A stretch of 64,000 bases of DNA from Mangrovimicrobium sp048323675 (GTDB lineage Bacteria > Pseudomonadota > Gammaproteobacteria > Pseudomonadales > Halieaceae). Every line of letters begins with the position of its first letter. Within the stretch, counting starts at the first letter, position 1. The position numbers were made by a program, and so were the translations under genes. This document shows positions 17,511 through 24,327 of the stretch, piece by piece. The notes beneath the pieces are model-generated. The model had not been told where the DNA came from and did not search any database. It worked only from the letters and a program-made list of their open reading frames with translations. The stretch covers positions 558,001 to 622,000 of the forward strand of contig NZ_JBLWFK010000002.1 in the NCBI RefSeq assembly GCF_048323675.1, given 5' to 3'.

Positions 17511-18407
17511 ATGCCCGAATCTATCTCCGACAAACTGGTACTCGCCATTTCCTCGCGCGCGCTCTTCGACCTGAGCGAGAGTCACCGCGTGTACGAAAAC
17601 GAGGGGCTGGAAGCCTATTCCGCCTACCAGATCGATCGCGAGGAGGACCCCCTGGGCCCGGGCGAGGCCTTTCCGCTGGTCAATAAACTGCTGCGCATCA
17701 ACGAATTGCTGGGAGAGCAGCGGGTAGAAGTCGTACTGCTCTCCCGCAACAGCGCCGATACCGGACTGCGGGTGTTCAACTCCATAGAGCACTACGGCCT
17801 GGCCATTCGCCGCGCGGCCTTCTGCGGCGGCGAGAGTCCCTGGCGCTACATCCAGGCCTTCGGCTGCCAGCTGTTTCTCTCCAACGAGGCCGAAGACGTC
17901 CGCTACGCCCTGGATTGCGGCGTGGCCGCGGCCACCCTGATGTCCGGGCGCAGCCAGGACACTGGCAACGATCAACTGCGCTTCGCCTTCGACGGTGACG
18001 CCGTGCTGTTCTCCGACGAGGCCGAGCGGGTGTTCAAGAGCGAGGGGCTGGACGCCTTCACCGCCAGCGAGAAAGCCGCCGCGAGGGAACCGCTGGCCGG
18101 CGGCCCGTTCAAGGCCTTCCTCGCGGCCCTGCACCAGTTGCAGCAGGCCTTTCCCGCCAGTGAGGCGCCAATCCGCACCGCGCTGGTCACCGCGCGCTCC
18201 GCGCCTGCCCACGAGCGGGTTATCCGCACCCTGCGGGCCTGGAATATCCGCATCGACGAGTCGATCTTCCTCGGCGGCCTGGACAAGGGCGACTTCCTGC
18301 GCGCCTACCGCGCCGACGTGTTTTTCGATGACCAGCAGGCCCACTGCAAATCGGCCAGCGCGCATGTCGCCACCGGCCATGTACCCCACGGCGTGGCCAA
18401 TACCTGA
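17511..18407 (+). CDS. 5'-nucleotidase (cytosolic type I-like)
   Basis: A 298-residue soluble protein of the bacterial branch related to vertebrate cytosolic 5'-nucleotidase I. The N-terminal VLAISSRALFDLSESH, the internal FDGDAVLFSDE (Asp motif of the HAD-like fold) near residue 160 and the C-terminal FFDDQQAHC are typical. It probably dephosphorylates nucleoside monophosphates. It starts nine bases after the DUF2182 gene but appears functionally independent. Confidence 0.88.
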   Translation: MPESISDKLVLAISSRALFDLSESHRVYENEGLEAYSAYQIDREEDPLGPGEAFPLVNKLLRINELLGEQRVEVVLLSRNSADTGLRVFNSIEHYGLAIRRAAFCGGESPWRYIQAFGCQLFLSNEAEDVRYALDCGVAAATLMSGRSQDTGNDQLRFAFDGDAVLFSDEAERVFKSEGLDAFTASEKAAAREPLAGGPFKAFLAALHQLQQAFPASEAPIRTALVTARSAPAHERVIRTLRAWNIRIDESIFLGGLDKGDFLRAYRADVFFDDQQAHCKSASAHVATGHVPHGVANT

Positions 18408-18464
18408 ATCCCGGGCTGTAAATGTTATTCCTTTTGCCCGTGGCATATAGCGTCTTCTATGGCT

Positions 18465-18479
18465 ATTCTTTATAAGAAT
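18465..18479. promoter_or_regulatory. Perfect palindrome upstream of cysB, possible autoregulatory site
   Basis: ATTCTT-TAT-AAGAAT in an AT-rich patch within the otherwise GC-rich 154-base gap before cysB, about 83 bases upstream of the start codon. CysB proteins are known to bind AT-rich sites and repress their own gene, so autoregulation is a reasonable guess. The site itself is unproven. Confidence 0.35.
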
Positions 18480-18561
18480 TTTTCGGAATGGGCGCGGTAG
18501 CCGGCACCGGCGACCGCGTTTACGTCCACCTTGATCGAAGTTCCTCTTGCCGGAGGGCGGT

Positions 18562-19536
18562 ATGAAGCTACAACAATTGCGGTACATCTGGGAGGTGGCC
18601 CACCACGATCTCAACGTTTCAGCCACGGCGCAGAGCCTGTATACCTCCCAGCCCGGTATCAGCAAGCAGATCCGCCTGCTGGAGGACGAGCTGGGCGTGG
18701 AAGTGTTCGCCCGCAGCGGCAAGCACCTCACCCACATCACCCCTGCGGGCGAGGCCATACTGGCCGCTGCGGGTGAAGTGCTGCGCAAGGTCGAAAGCAT
18801 CAAGCAGGTCGCCCAGGAATACTCCAACGAGAAAAAGGGCAGTCTCTCCATCGCCACCACCCACACCCAGGCGCGCTATGCGCTGCCGGCGACCATCCGC
18901 GGCTTCATCGAGCGCTACCCGGACGTCTCCCTGCACATGCACCAGGGCACGCCAATGCAGATTTCCCAGATGGCCGCGGACGGCACCGTCGATTTCGCCA
19001 TCGCCACCGAGGCGCTGGAGTTGTTCTCGGACCTCATCATGATGCCCTGCTACCGCTGGAACCGCTGCATCCTGGTGCCGAAAGACCATCCGCTGGCACA
19101 GGTTTCACAGCTCAAACTGGAAGATGTGGCCGCGCACCCCATTGTCACCTACGTATTTGGTTTCACCGGCCGCTCCCGGCTGGACGAGGCCTTCGTCGAG
19201 AAAGGCCTGATTCCGCGCGTCGTCTTCACCGCCGCCGATGCCGACGTGATCAAGACCTACGTCCGCCTCGGCCTCGGCATCGGCATCGTCGCCGCCATGG
19301 CCCACGATCCGGAAATCGACGAAGATCTGGTGGCGCTGGATGCCAGCCACCTGTTTTCCAGCAGCGTCACCAAGATCGGCTGCCGCCGCGGCACCTTCCT
19401 GCGCGGTTACATGTACGAATTCATCGAGGATTTCGCCCCCCACCTGACCCGCGACGTCGTCGACGACGCCTTCCAGAGCCGCACCAAGGCGGAAGTGGAA
19501 GAGCTGTTCTCACACCTCGACCTGCCGGTCTTCTGA
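18562..19536 (+). CDS. cysB: LysR-type master regulator of sulfur assimilation
   Basis: The 324-residue length equals E. coli CysB. N-terminal wHTH (residues 1-60, LRYIWEVAHHDLNVSATAQ then TSQPGISKQIRLLEDELG), and an inducer-binding periplasmic-like domain with HTHTQARYALP and YRWNRCILVPKDHPL. It activates cysteine biosynthesis genes when N-acetylserine accumulates. ATG 18562 is preceded by GGAGG; an in-frame ATG 15 bases upstream is a poorer start. No cys structural gene is adjacent; the siroheme synthase cysG is about 34 kb away. Confidence 0.95.
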   Translation: MKLQQLRYIWEVAHHDLNVSATAQSLYTSQPGISKQIRLLEDELGVEVFARSGKHLTHITPAGEAILAAAGEVLRKVESIKQVAQEYSNEKKGSLSIATTHTQARYALPATIRGFIERYPDVSLHMHQGTPMQISQMAADGTVDFAIATEALELFSDLIMMPCYRWNRCILVPKDHPLAQVSQLKLEDVAAHPIVTYVFGFTGRSRLDEAFVEKGLIPRVVFTAADADVIKTYVRLGLGIGIVAAMAHDPEIDEDLVALDASHLFSSSVTKIGCRRGTFLRGYMYEFIEDFAPHLTRDVVDDAFQSRTKAEVEELFSHLDLPVF

Positions 19537-19601
19537 GCCGGCACGGCCGCGCCCAAAGGCCGGCCGGCGAACGGCCAATTCACCTTTCCCCCTTGTACCG
19601 C

Positions 19602-19634
19602 GCCGCCCAAATCCGTAGATTGGGCGGCTGTTTT
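19602..19634 (+). terminator. Intrinsic terminator between cysB and thrH
   Basis: Stem GCCGCCCAA / TTGGGCGGC around ATCCGTAGA, followed by TGTTTT. It separates cysB from thrH, just upstream of the thrH ribosome site. Confidence 0.65.
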
Positions 19635-19659
19635 GCTACCCCCCTCAAGGAGATTAACT

Positions 19660-20277
19660 GTGGAACTGGCCTGTCTCGACCTGGAAGGAGTCCTCGTCCC
19701 GGAAATCTGGATCGCATTTGCCGAGAAAACCGGCATCGAGGAACTGCGGGCCACTACCCGTGACATCCCCGACTACAACGTACTCATGCGCCAGCGCCTG
19801 GCCCTGCTGGACCAGCACAACCTCAAGCTCGACGATATCCAGGCGGTCATCGCCACCCTGGAACCGCTCCCCGGCGCCATCGACTTCGTCAACTGGGTGC
19901 GCGAGCGCTTCCAGCTGGTCATCCTGTCGGACACGTTCTACGAATTCTCCCAGCCGCTGATGCGCCAGCTGGGCTGGCCGACGCTGTTCTGCCACCGCCT
20001 GATCACCGACGAGTCGGGCAGGGTGGTCGACTACAAGCTGCGCCAGGAAGACCCGAAGCGCGCCTCGGTAAAAGCCCTGCACAGCCTGCACTACCGGGTG
20101 ATCGCGGCGGGCGATTCCTACAACGACACCACGATGCTGGGCGAGGCGGACGTGGGCATCCTGATCCACGCGCCGCAGAATGTGATCGACGAGTTTCCGC
20201 AGTTCCGTTCGGTTGAGTCGCTGGCGGAGCTGAAGGTTGCGTTTGTCGAGGCGAGCCAGCGCGATTTGACTGTCTAG
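19660..20277 (+). CDS. thrH: Phosphoserine phosphatase / homoserine phosphotransferase ThrH
   Basis: A 205-residue HAD-superfamily enzyme, the exact length of the Pseudomonas ThrH family. Motif I is LDLEGVLVPE (D at residues 6 and 8 in DLE, the ThrH variant of DxD), motif II LSDTF, and motif IV AAGDSYNDTTMLGEA. It dephosphorylates phosphoserine and can move the phosphate to homoserine. GTG 19660 is chosen because AAGGAG lies eight bases upstream and the product then starts at the conserved ELACLDLEG. Confidence 0.94.
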   Translation: MELACLDLEGVLVPEIWIAFAEKTGIEELRATTRDIPDYNVLMRQRLALLDQHNLKLDDIQAVIATLEPLPGAIDFVNWVRERFQLVILSDTFYEFSQPLMRQLGWPTLFCHRLITDESGRVVDYKLRQEDPKRASVKALHSLHYRVIAAGDSYNDTTMLGEADVGILIHAPQNVIDEFPQFRSVESLAELKVAFVEASQRDLTV

Positions 20278-20314
20278 GATTCACCCTCGGCTCAGGGATT
20301 TTGTGGCCCGGCCC

Positions 20315-20368
20315 AAGGTGCAAGGTTCAAGGTTCAAGGTTCAAGGTTCAAGGTTCAAGGTTCAAGGT
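20315..20368. repeat. Heptanucleotide tandem repeat (AAGGTTC)
   Basis: One degenerate unit (AAGGTGC), six perfect AAGGTTC units and a partial unit. Located 37 bases after thrH and 32 bases before compound hairpin A. Such a short perfect array is slippage-prone. It is in no gene and no promoter is visible beside it, so phase variation is not supported. Confidence 0.95.
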
Positions 20369-20400
20369 AATGGTCAGGGCTTTGGGCTGGGCGCGAGAGT

Positions 20401-20520
20401 CAGGGCCTGAAAACGTAATACGGGTCCCGAAAAACGCAAAAGCGCCATCCATGGCAGCTCGGCCTCGGACATCCGTGTCCTCGGACGTTTTCGTGACCCG
20501 TATTACGTCTTCAGACCCGG
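20401..20520 (+). repeat. Compound hairpin element, copy A
   Basis: Outer arms 20401-20426 and 20495-20520 pair over 26 positions with three mismatches. The 68-base core holds hairpin 1 (GCCATCCATGGC, 20444-20455), the linker AGCTCGGCCTC, and hairpin 2 (GGACATCCGTGTCC, 20467-20480), plus CGAAAAACG / CGTTTTCG continuing the stem. The core matches copy B (opposite orientation) over 70 bases with five differences, whereas the outer arms match only at about 12 of 20 positions. Confidence 0.9.
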
Positions 20521-20740
20521 TCTGGAGTAAACCATAGCCGCTGTGGTATCTGTTCATCTGATTTTGGAGCAATGCATGCTCTGGTCAGTATTCGATGAGC
20601 GCTGGAAACCAGCTTTAAATCCGGATTTTTGGAAAAAACGAAGCGCATCCAAACGCTGCGGCAACCAATTCGATATTTGCTTGATACCACGCTTTTGGGA
20701 ACGCTTGACTGTGTGATCCGTTCGAGGCACACAGGTAGGA

Positions 20741-20850
20741 CTGAATGCGTGGTATGGCCTCACGAAAACGTCTGAGGCCATGGATGGCCGAAGCCGAGCT
20801 GCCATGGATGGCGCTTTTGCGTTTTTCGGGAGGCCATACCACGCATTCAG
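20741..20850 (-). repeat. Compound hairpin element, copy B (inverted relative to A)
   Basis: Perfect 20-bp outer arms: 20741-20760 and 20831-20850 (CTGAATGCGTGGTATGGCCT and its complement). The core 20761-20830 contains GGCCATGGATGGCC (20776-20789) and GCCATGGATGGC (20801-20812). Compared with A, hairpin 2 changes an A-T pair to C-G on both sides, a compensatory change. It ends 41 bases from the end of pabB. Confidence 0.9.
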
Positions 20851-20891
20851 GCCGGCACTCTTCTGCCCAACCAAAATCCACCCAACCAAAC

Positions 20892-22247
20892 CTACATATC
20901 TTCAAGCACCCGCAAAAACCGTCCGACCTTGTCGAAGGTCTCCTGGTACTCCGCCTCGCACACCGAATCGGCGACAATCCCGCCGCCGCCCCAGCAGCGA
21001 ATCTCGCCCCCGGAACACAGCAGCGTACGAATGGCGATATTGCTATCCATCCGCCCATCCGCACTGACATAGAACACGCTGCCACAGTAGGCCTCGCGGG
21101 AATCCGGCTCGAGTTCCGCGATGATCTCCATCGCCCGCCGCTTCGGCGCCCCGGTGATCGAGCCGCCGGGAAAGGCGTCGCGCAGCAGGTCGAAGGCGGA
21201 GCGGCCGGGGAGCAGTTCGCCGCTGATCGAGCTGACCAGGTGGTGGACCGTGGGGAAGCTCTGCACCTCGAACAGCGCGTCCACGTGGATGCTGCCCGGC
21301 AGGCAGTTGCGGCCAAGGTCGTTGCGCAGCAGGTCGACGATCATCAGGTTCTCCGCGCGGTCCTTGACCGACCTGCGCAGCTCCTGCGCGTTGCGCTGGT
21401 CGCGTTCGGGGTCGCTGTCGCGGGGCCGCGTGCCCTTGATGGGCGCGGTTTGCACATGGCTGCCGTGGACGGCGATAAAGCGCTCCGGAGACAGGCTGAG
21501 CAGTGCTTCGCCGGGCGCTGCGGCCAGGTAGGCGGACCAGGGAGCGGCGGCAGCTTCGCGCAGCAGCAGGTAGGCCGCCCAGGGGTCGCCCTGGCAGGGC
21601 GCCTGGAAACGCTGGGCCAGGTTGATCTGGTAGCAGTCGCCGGCCTGGATGTAATCGCTGATTGCGGCAAACGCGGTGCGGTAGGCGTCTTCGCTGAAGT
21701 TGGAGCGGAAAGGTTCCAGCAGGCTGAATGACCCCGCCGGGCGTGGCGCCGATTGCAGTCGCCTGCGGATATCGCCGCGTCGCTGTACTGGCACATCCGG
21801 CTGGAATACCAGCGTAGCGCGTTGCAGCAGGTGATCCTGGACCACCGCCCAGTCGTAGGCGCCGACGCTGGGGGAGGGTGCGCCGCCGGTTTGCGCTGGC
21901 GGCGATCCAATGCCATGCAGCGCGTTGCCGGTGTCGTAGTCCAGAACGCCGAGCAGGCCGCCGCAGAAGGGGATGTCCGCGGAGGCAGTATGCACCTCCC
22001 GGTAGCGCTCGCTGTGAAACTCCGCGAGGGCGCTGAACCAGGCCCGCCATTGCGCGGTCGACGCCGCGGCTTGCGGTGCGGCGGGCGCCGGCTCCGGCTG
22101 TGCACATATAATGTCGTAGCGCCCGCGCTGGCTGTGGGGCTGGCTGGAATCGAGGAAGGCGGCCCCGGGCAAATCGACGATGGTCGCGAACAACTCGGCC
22201 CCGTCCGGTCGGTAGTCGATCTCTTCCAGCGCGACCGTTTTATTCAT
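20892..22247 (-). CDS. pabB: Aminodeoxychorismate synthase component I
   Basis: A 451-residue chorismate-using enzyme of the TrpE/PabB family. It makes 4-amino-4-deoxychorismate for folate synthesis using ammonia from PabA. The C-terminal catalytic domain holds the PIKGT motif with the PabB-type lysine, SPERFI, DLLRNDLGR and GSITGAPKRRAMEII. The N-terminal half is divergent but spans the usual length. Component II (PabA) is not adjacent. Converges on thrH with the repeat region between. Confidence 0.93.
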   Translation of the reverse strand: MNKTVALEEIDYRPDGAELFATIVDLPGAAFLDSSQPHSQRGRYDIICAQPEPAPAAPQAAASTAQWRAWFSALAEFHSERYREVHTASADIPFCGGLLGVLDYDTGNALHGIGSPPAQTGGAPSPSVGAYDWAVVQDHLLQRATLVFQPDVPVQRRGDIRRRLQSAPRPAGSFSLLEPFRSNFSEDAYRTAFAAISDYIQAGDCYQINLAQRFQAPCQGDPWAAYLLLREAAAAPWSAYLAAAPGEALLSLSPERFIAVHGSHVQTAPIKGTRPRDSDPERDQRNAQELRRSVKDRAENLMIVDLLRNDLGRNCLPGSIHVDALFEVQSFPTVHHLVSSISGELLPGRSAFDLLRDAFPGGSITGAPKRRAMEIIAELEPDSREAYCGSVFYVSADGRMDSNIAIRTLLCSGGEIRCWGGGGIVADSVCEAEYQETFDKVGRFLRVLEDM

Positions 22248-22558
22248 GCGAGGGGGCTCACTTCATGTTAACAATGATAACAATGCAGCAGTTGCACGCT
22301 GTAGTCAGTTTGGGCGGGCGCTATTGTAAACTATCCGCGAATGTGCGTATGTCGGCCAGGTTAATTTGCAGTTAAAACATGGCTTTACGTGCGCTCTGTG
22401 ATTGACTTTGGGACCCCATGGAAATAAAGTGTGACGCCGAATTTCTGGTGGTTCCGGCAATGTAGCCGAGTCACCTGTCCCGTCTTGCAATTCCAGTGCC
22501 TCGTAAGAAGGTCGCGCAAGCTTCCCCGGCCCATGGCCGACTTTTGGATCAAGGAAAT
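22248..22558. other. 311-base intergenic region between divergent pabB and the carboxylase operon
   Basis: No gene is supported. It contains the GTTAACAATGATAACAA repeat-like AT-rich patch near 22266 close to the pabB start, and a good promoter at 22402-22430 facing the carboxylase genes. It is the probable control region of the propionyl-CoA operon. Confidence 0.6.
22402..22430 (+). promoter_or_regulatory. Sigma-70-type promoter for the propionyl-CoA carboxylase operon
   Basis: TTGACT (22402-22407) and TAAAGT (22425-22430) with a 17-base spacer, 128 bases before the carboxyltransferase start codon. Found by inspection; the transcript start is untested. Confidence 0.5.
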
Positions 22559-24292
22559 ATGACAACAGACAGCAGCCAAGACCTGATCGCCAGCCTTGAG
22601 AACCCATTTGCGGAAAAGGATGAACAGGAATTCCGTGTTCCAGGACAGGTGGATTCCGAACCGGGCTTGTTCGAGAAGGCGATGAAGCACGGCTGGGACC
22701 TGCAGCAGCGTCCCTACGAAGCCGCCGGCGTGAAGAACATCCAGCGCCAGCACCTGAAGAACCGCATGACCGTATGGGAGCGGATCCAGTGCCTCGCGGA
22801 CGGCGAACCGACAGTCCTCTACCAGAACTGGGGTCCGAACCTCGACGGCGCCTCACTGGTGACCGCGCTGATCAAGGTCAACGGCCGCGACGTGGCGATC
22901 TACGGCCACGATTTCACCGTGCGCGCCGGTTCCATGGACGCCACCAACGGCGAAAAGCTGGCGCGCCTGTTTGAACTGGCCGCCAAGCGCCGCATCCCGC
23001 TGGTCGGCATGAACGATTCCGCCGGCGCCTACATTCCCGCGGGTGTGGGTGGCCTCGACGGCTATGCCGACGCCTTCACCGCGTTGCGCAAGATTTCCGG
23101 CGTGGTGCCCAGCATCATGTGCATGTTCGGCTTCAACGCCGGCGGCGGTTCCTACCTGCCGCGCCAGGGCTCTTTCCTGATCCAGCCGAATGAAACCTTC
23201 TTCGGCCTGACCGGCCCCGGTGTCGTGAAGTCGGTGCTGGGTGAAGACGTCACCCCGGACGAACTCGGCGGCCCCGGCGTGCACAGCCAGAGCGGCGTGA
23301 CCGACTTCGTGGTACCGGACGAAGTGGCGGCCCTGCGCAAGGTGCGCGCGCTGCTCGAATACCTGCCGAGCAACAACGCCGAACTCGCGCCGCACCGCAA
23401 GTCTTCCGACCCGGTCTCGCGCAAGACCTGGGACATCGACATCCTGTTGAAGAAAGCCTTCAACTCGCCGACCGGTTTCAACACCCCGTTCGACATCACC
23501 ATCATGATCCAGCAACTCTGCGACCACGGCGACTTCCTCGAAGTCCAGCCGGAACGGGCGCGCAACACCATTACCGCGCTGGGTCGCATGGGCGGCAACG
23601 TGGTCGGCTTCGTCGCCAACAACTCAGCGGTTGCCTCCGGCCAGATCGATATCGCCGCGGCTTACAAGAACGCGCGCTTTATCCGCTTCTGCAACCTGTA
23701 CAACATCCCGATGATCTTCCTCGAGGACACAACCGGCTTCCTGCCCGGCAAGGAACAGGAAGCGGGCGGTATCGTGCAGGCCGGCCGCGCCATGCTCGAC
23801 GCCATCGTCGACCTGCGCACCCCGCGCTTCCTGGTGCTGGTGCGCAACGCCTTCGGCGGCGCCTACGCCTCCTACAACAACTACCCCACCGGCGCCGACT
23901 TCGTCGTTGCGCTGCCCACCACCCGCGTGGCGGTCATGGGCCCGGCCGGTGTCGACTACGTCTACAAGGACGAACTGAAGAAAATCCGCGGCTCGGTGAA
24001 GGAGCGCATCGCCAAGGAGACCGAAGCCCAGAAAGGCGCCGGCCTCAGCGACAGCGAAGCCAAAGCCGCAGCGGAACAACTGGTTGCCGGCTGGGTGAAA
24101 TCCGAAGAGGCGCTGCTGGCGCAACGCTACGAACGCGAACTCATGAACCCCGACGAAGCGCTGAGCCTGGGATCCATCTCCCAGATCGTCATGCCTTCCG
24201 ACCTGCGCCAGGTACTGGCGGAGCACATGGACTTCTGCCTGCGTCACTACCAGCCGGAACCGCTGCAGGGTGTGCAGCGCGAATTCCACTGA
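22559..24292 (+). CDS. Acyl-CoA carboxylase carboxyltransferase subunit (probable propionyl-CoA carboxylase beta)
   Basis: A 577-residue protein, longer than the usual 510-540 of PccB. It has both crotonase-like halves: the acyl-CoA carboxylase segments MNDSAGAYIPAG, FGFNAGGGSYLPRQ and GPGVVKSVLGEDV, and the biotin-side EDTTGFLPGKEQE followed by FGGAYASYNNY. It should transfer CO2 from carboxybiotin to propionyl-CoA, giving methylmalonyl-CoA. ATG 22559 has AAGGAAA just upstream. The biotin subunit follows 35 bases later, and the epimerase and mutase lie downstream, which supports propionyl-CoA as substrate. Confidence 0.88.
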   Translation: MTTDSSQDLIASLENPFAEKDEQEFRVPGQVDSEPGLFEKAMKHGWDLQQRPYEAAGVKNIQRQHLKNRMTVWERIQCLADGEPTVLYQNWGPNLDGASLVTALIKVNGRDVAIYGHDFTVRAGSMDATNGEKLARLFELAAKRRIPLVGMNDSAGAYIPAGVGGLDGYADAFTALRKISGVVPSIMCMFGFNAGGGSYLPRQGSFLIQPNETFFGLTGPGVVKSVLGEDVTPDELGGPGVHSQSGVTDFVVPDEVAALRKVRALLEYLPSNNAELAPHRKSSDPVSRKTWDIDILLKKAFNSPTGFNTPFDITIMIQQLCDHGDFLEVQPERARNTITALGRMGGNVVGFVANNSAVASGQIDIAAAYKNARFIRFCNLYNIPMIFLEDTTGFLPGKEQEAGGIVQAGRAMLDAIVDLRTPRFLVLVRNAFGGAYASYNNYPTGADFVVALPTTRVAVMGPAGVDYVYKDELKKIRGSVKERIAKETEAQKGAGLSDSEAKAAAEQLVAGWVKSEEALLAQRYERELMNPDEALSLGSISQIVMPSDLRQVLAEHMDFCLRHYQPEPLQGVQREFH

Positions 24293-24327
24293 CCGGCCGC
24301 CAGAGAACTGATTTCGAGGAATACTAC

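Larger units (their letters stand above)
20278..20891. other. 614-base repeat-rich region between convergent thrH and pabB
   Basis: No gene is supported here. In order it holds a seven-base tandem repeat (20315-20368), compound hairpin A (20401-20520), a 220-base spacer with no recognised feature (20521-20740) and inverted compound hairpin B (20741-20850). The open frames across it lack ribosome sites and reflect the palindromes. Confidence 0.8.

Noticed and set aside
20315..20368. CRISPR-like array
   Set aside because: Repeat unit is only seven bases with no spacers; it is a simple tandem repeat.
20401..20850. Plain bidirectional terminator between thrH and pabB
   Set aside because: Stems lack the T-run placement expected of intrinsic terminators, have branched interiors, and the same family occurs between co-directional genes at 29.9 kb. 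They may still reduce read-through.
22305..22856. Minus-strand open frames across the carboxylase promoter
   Set aside because: They run antisense into the carboxyltransferase gene and carry no domain or start signal.
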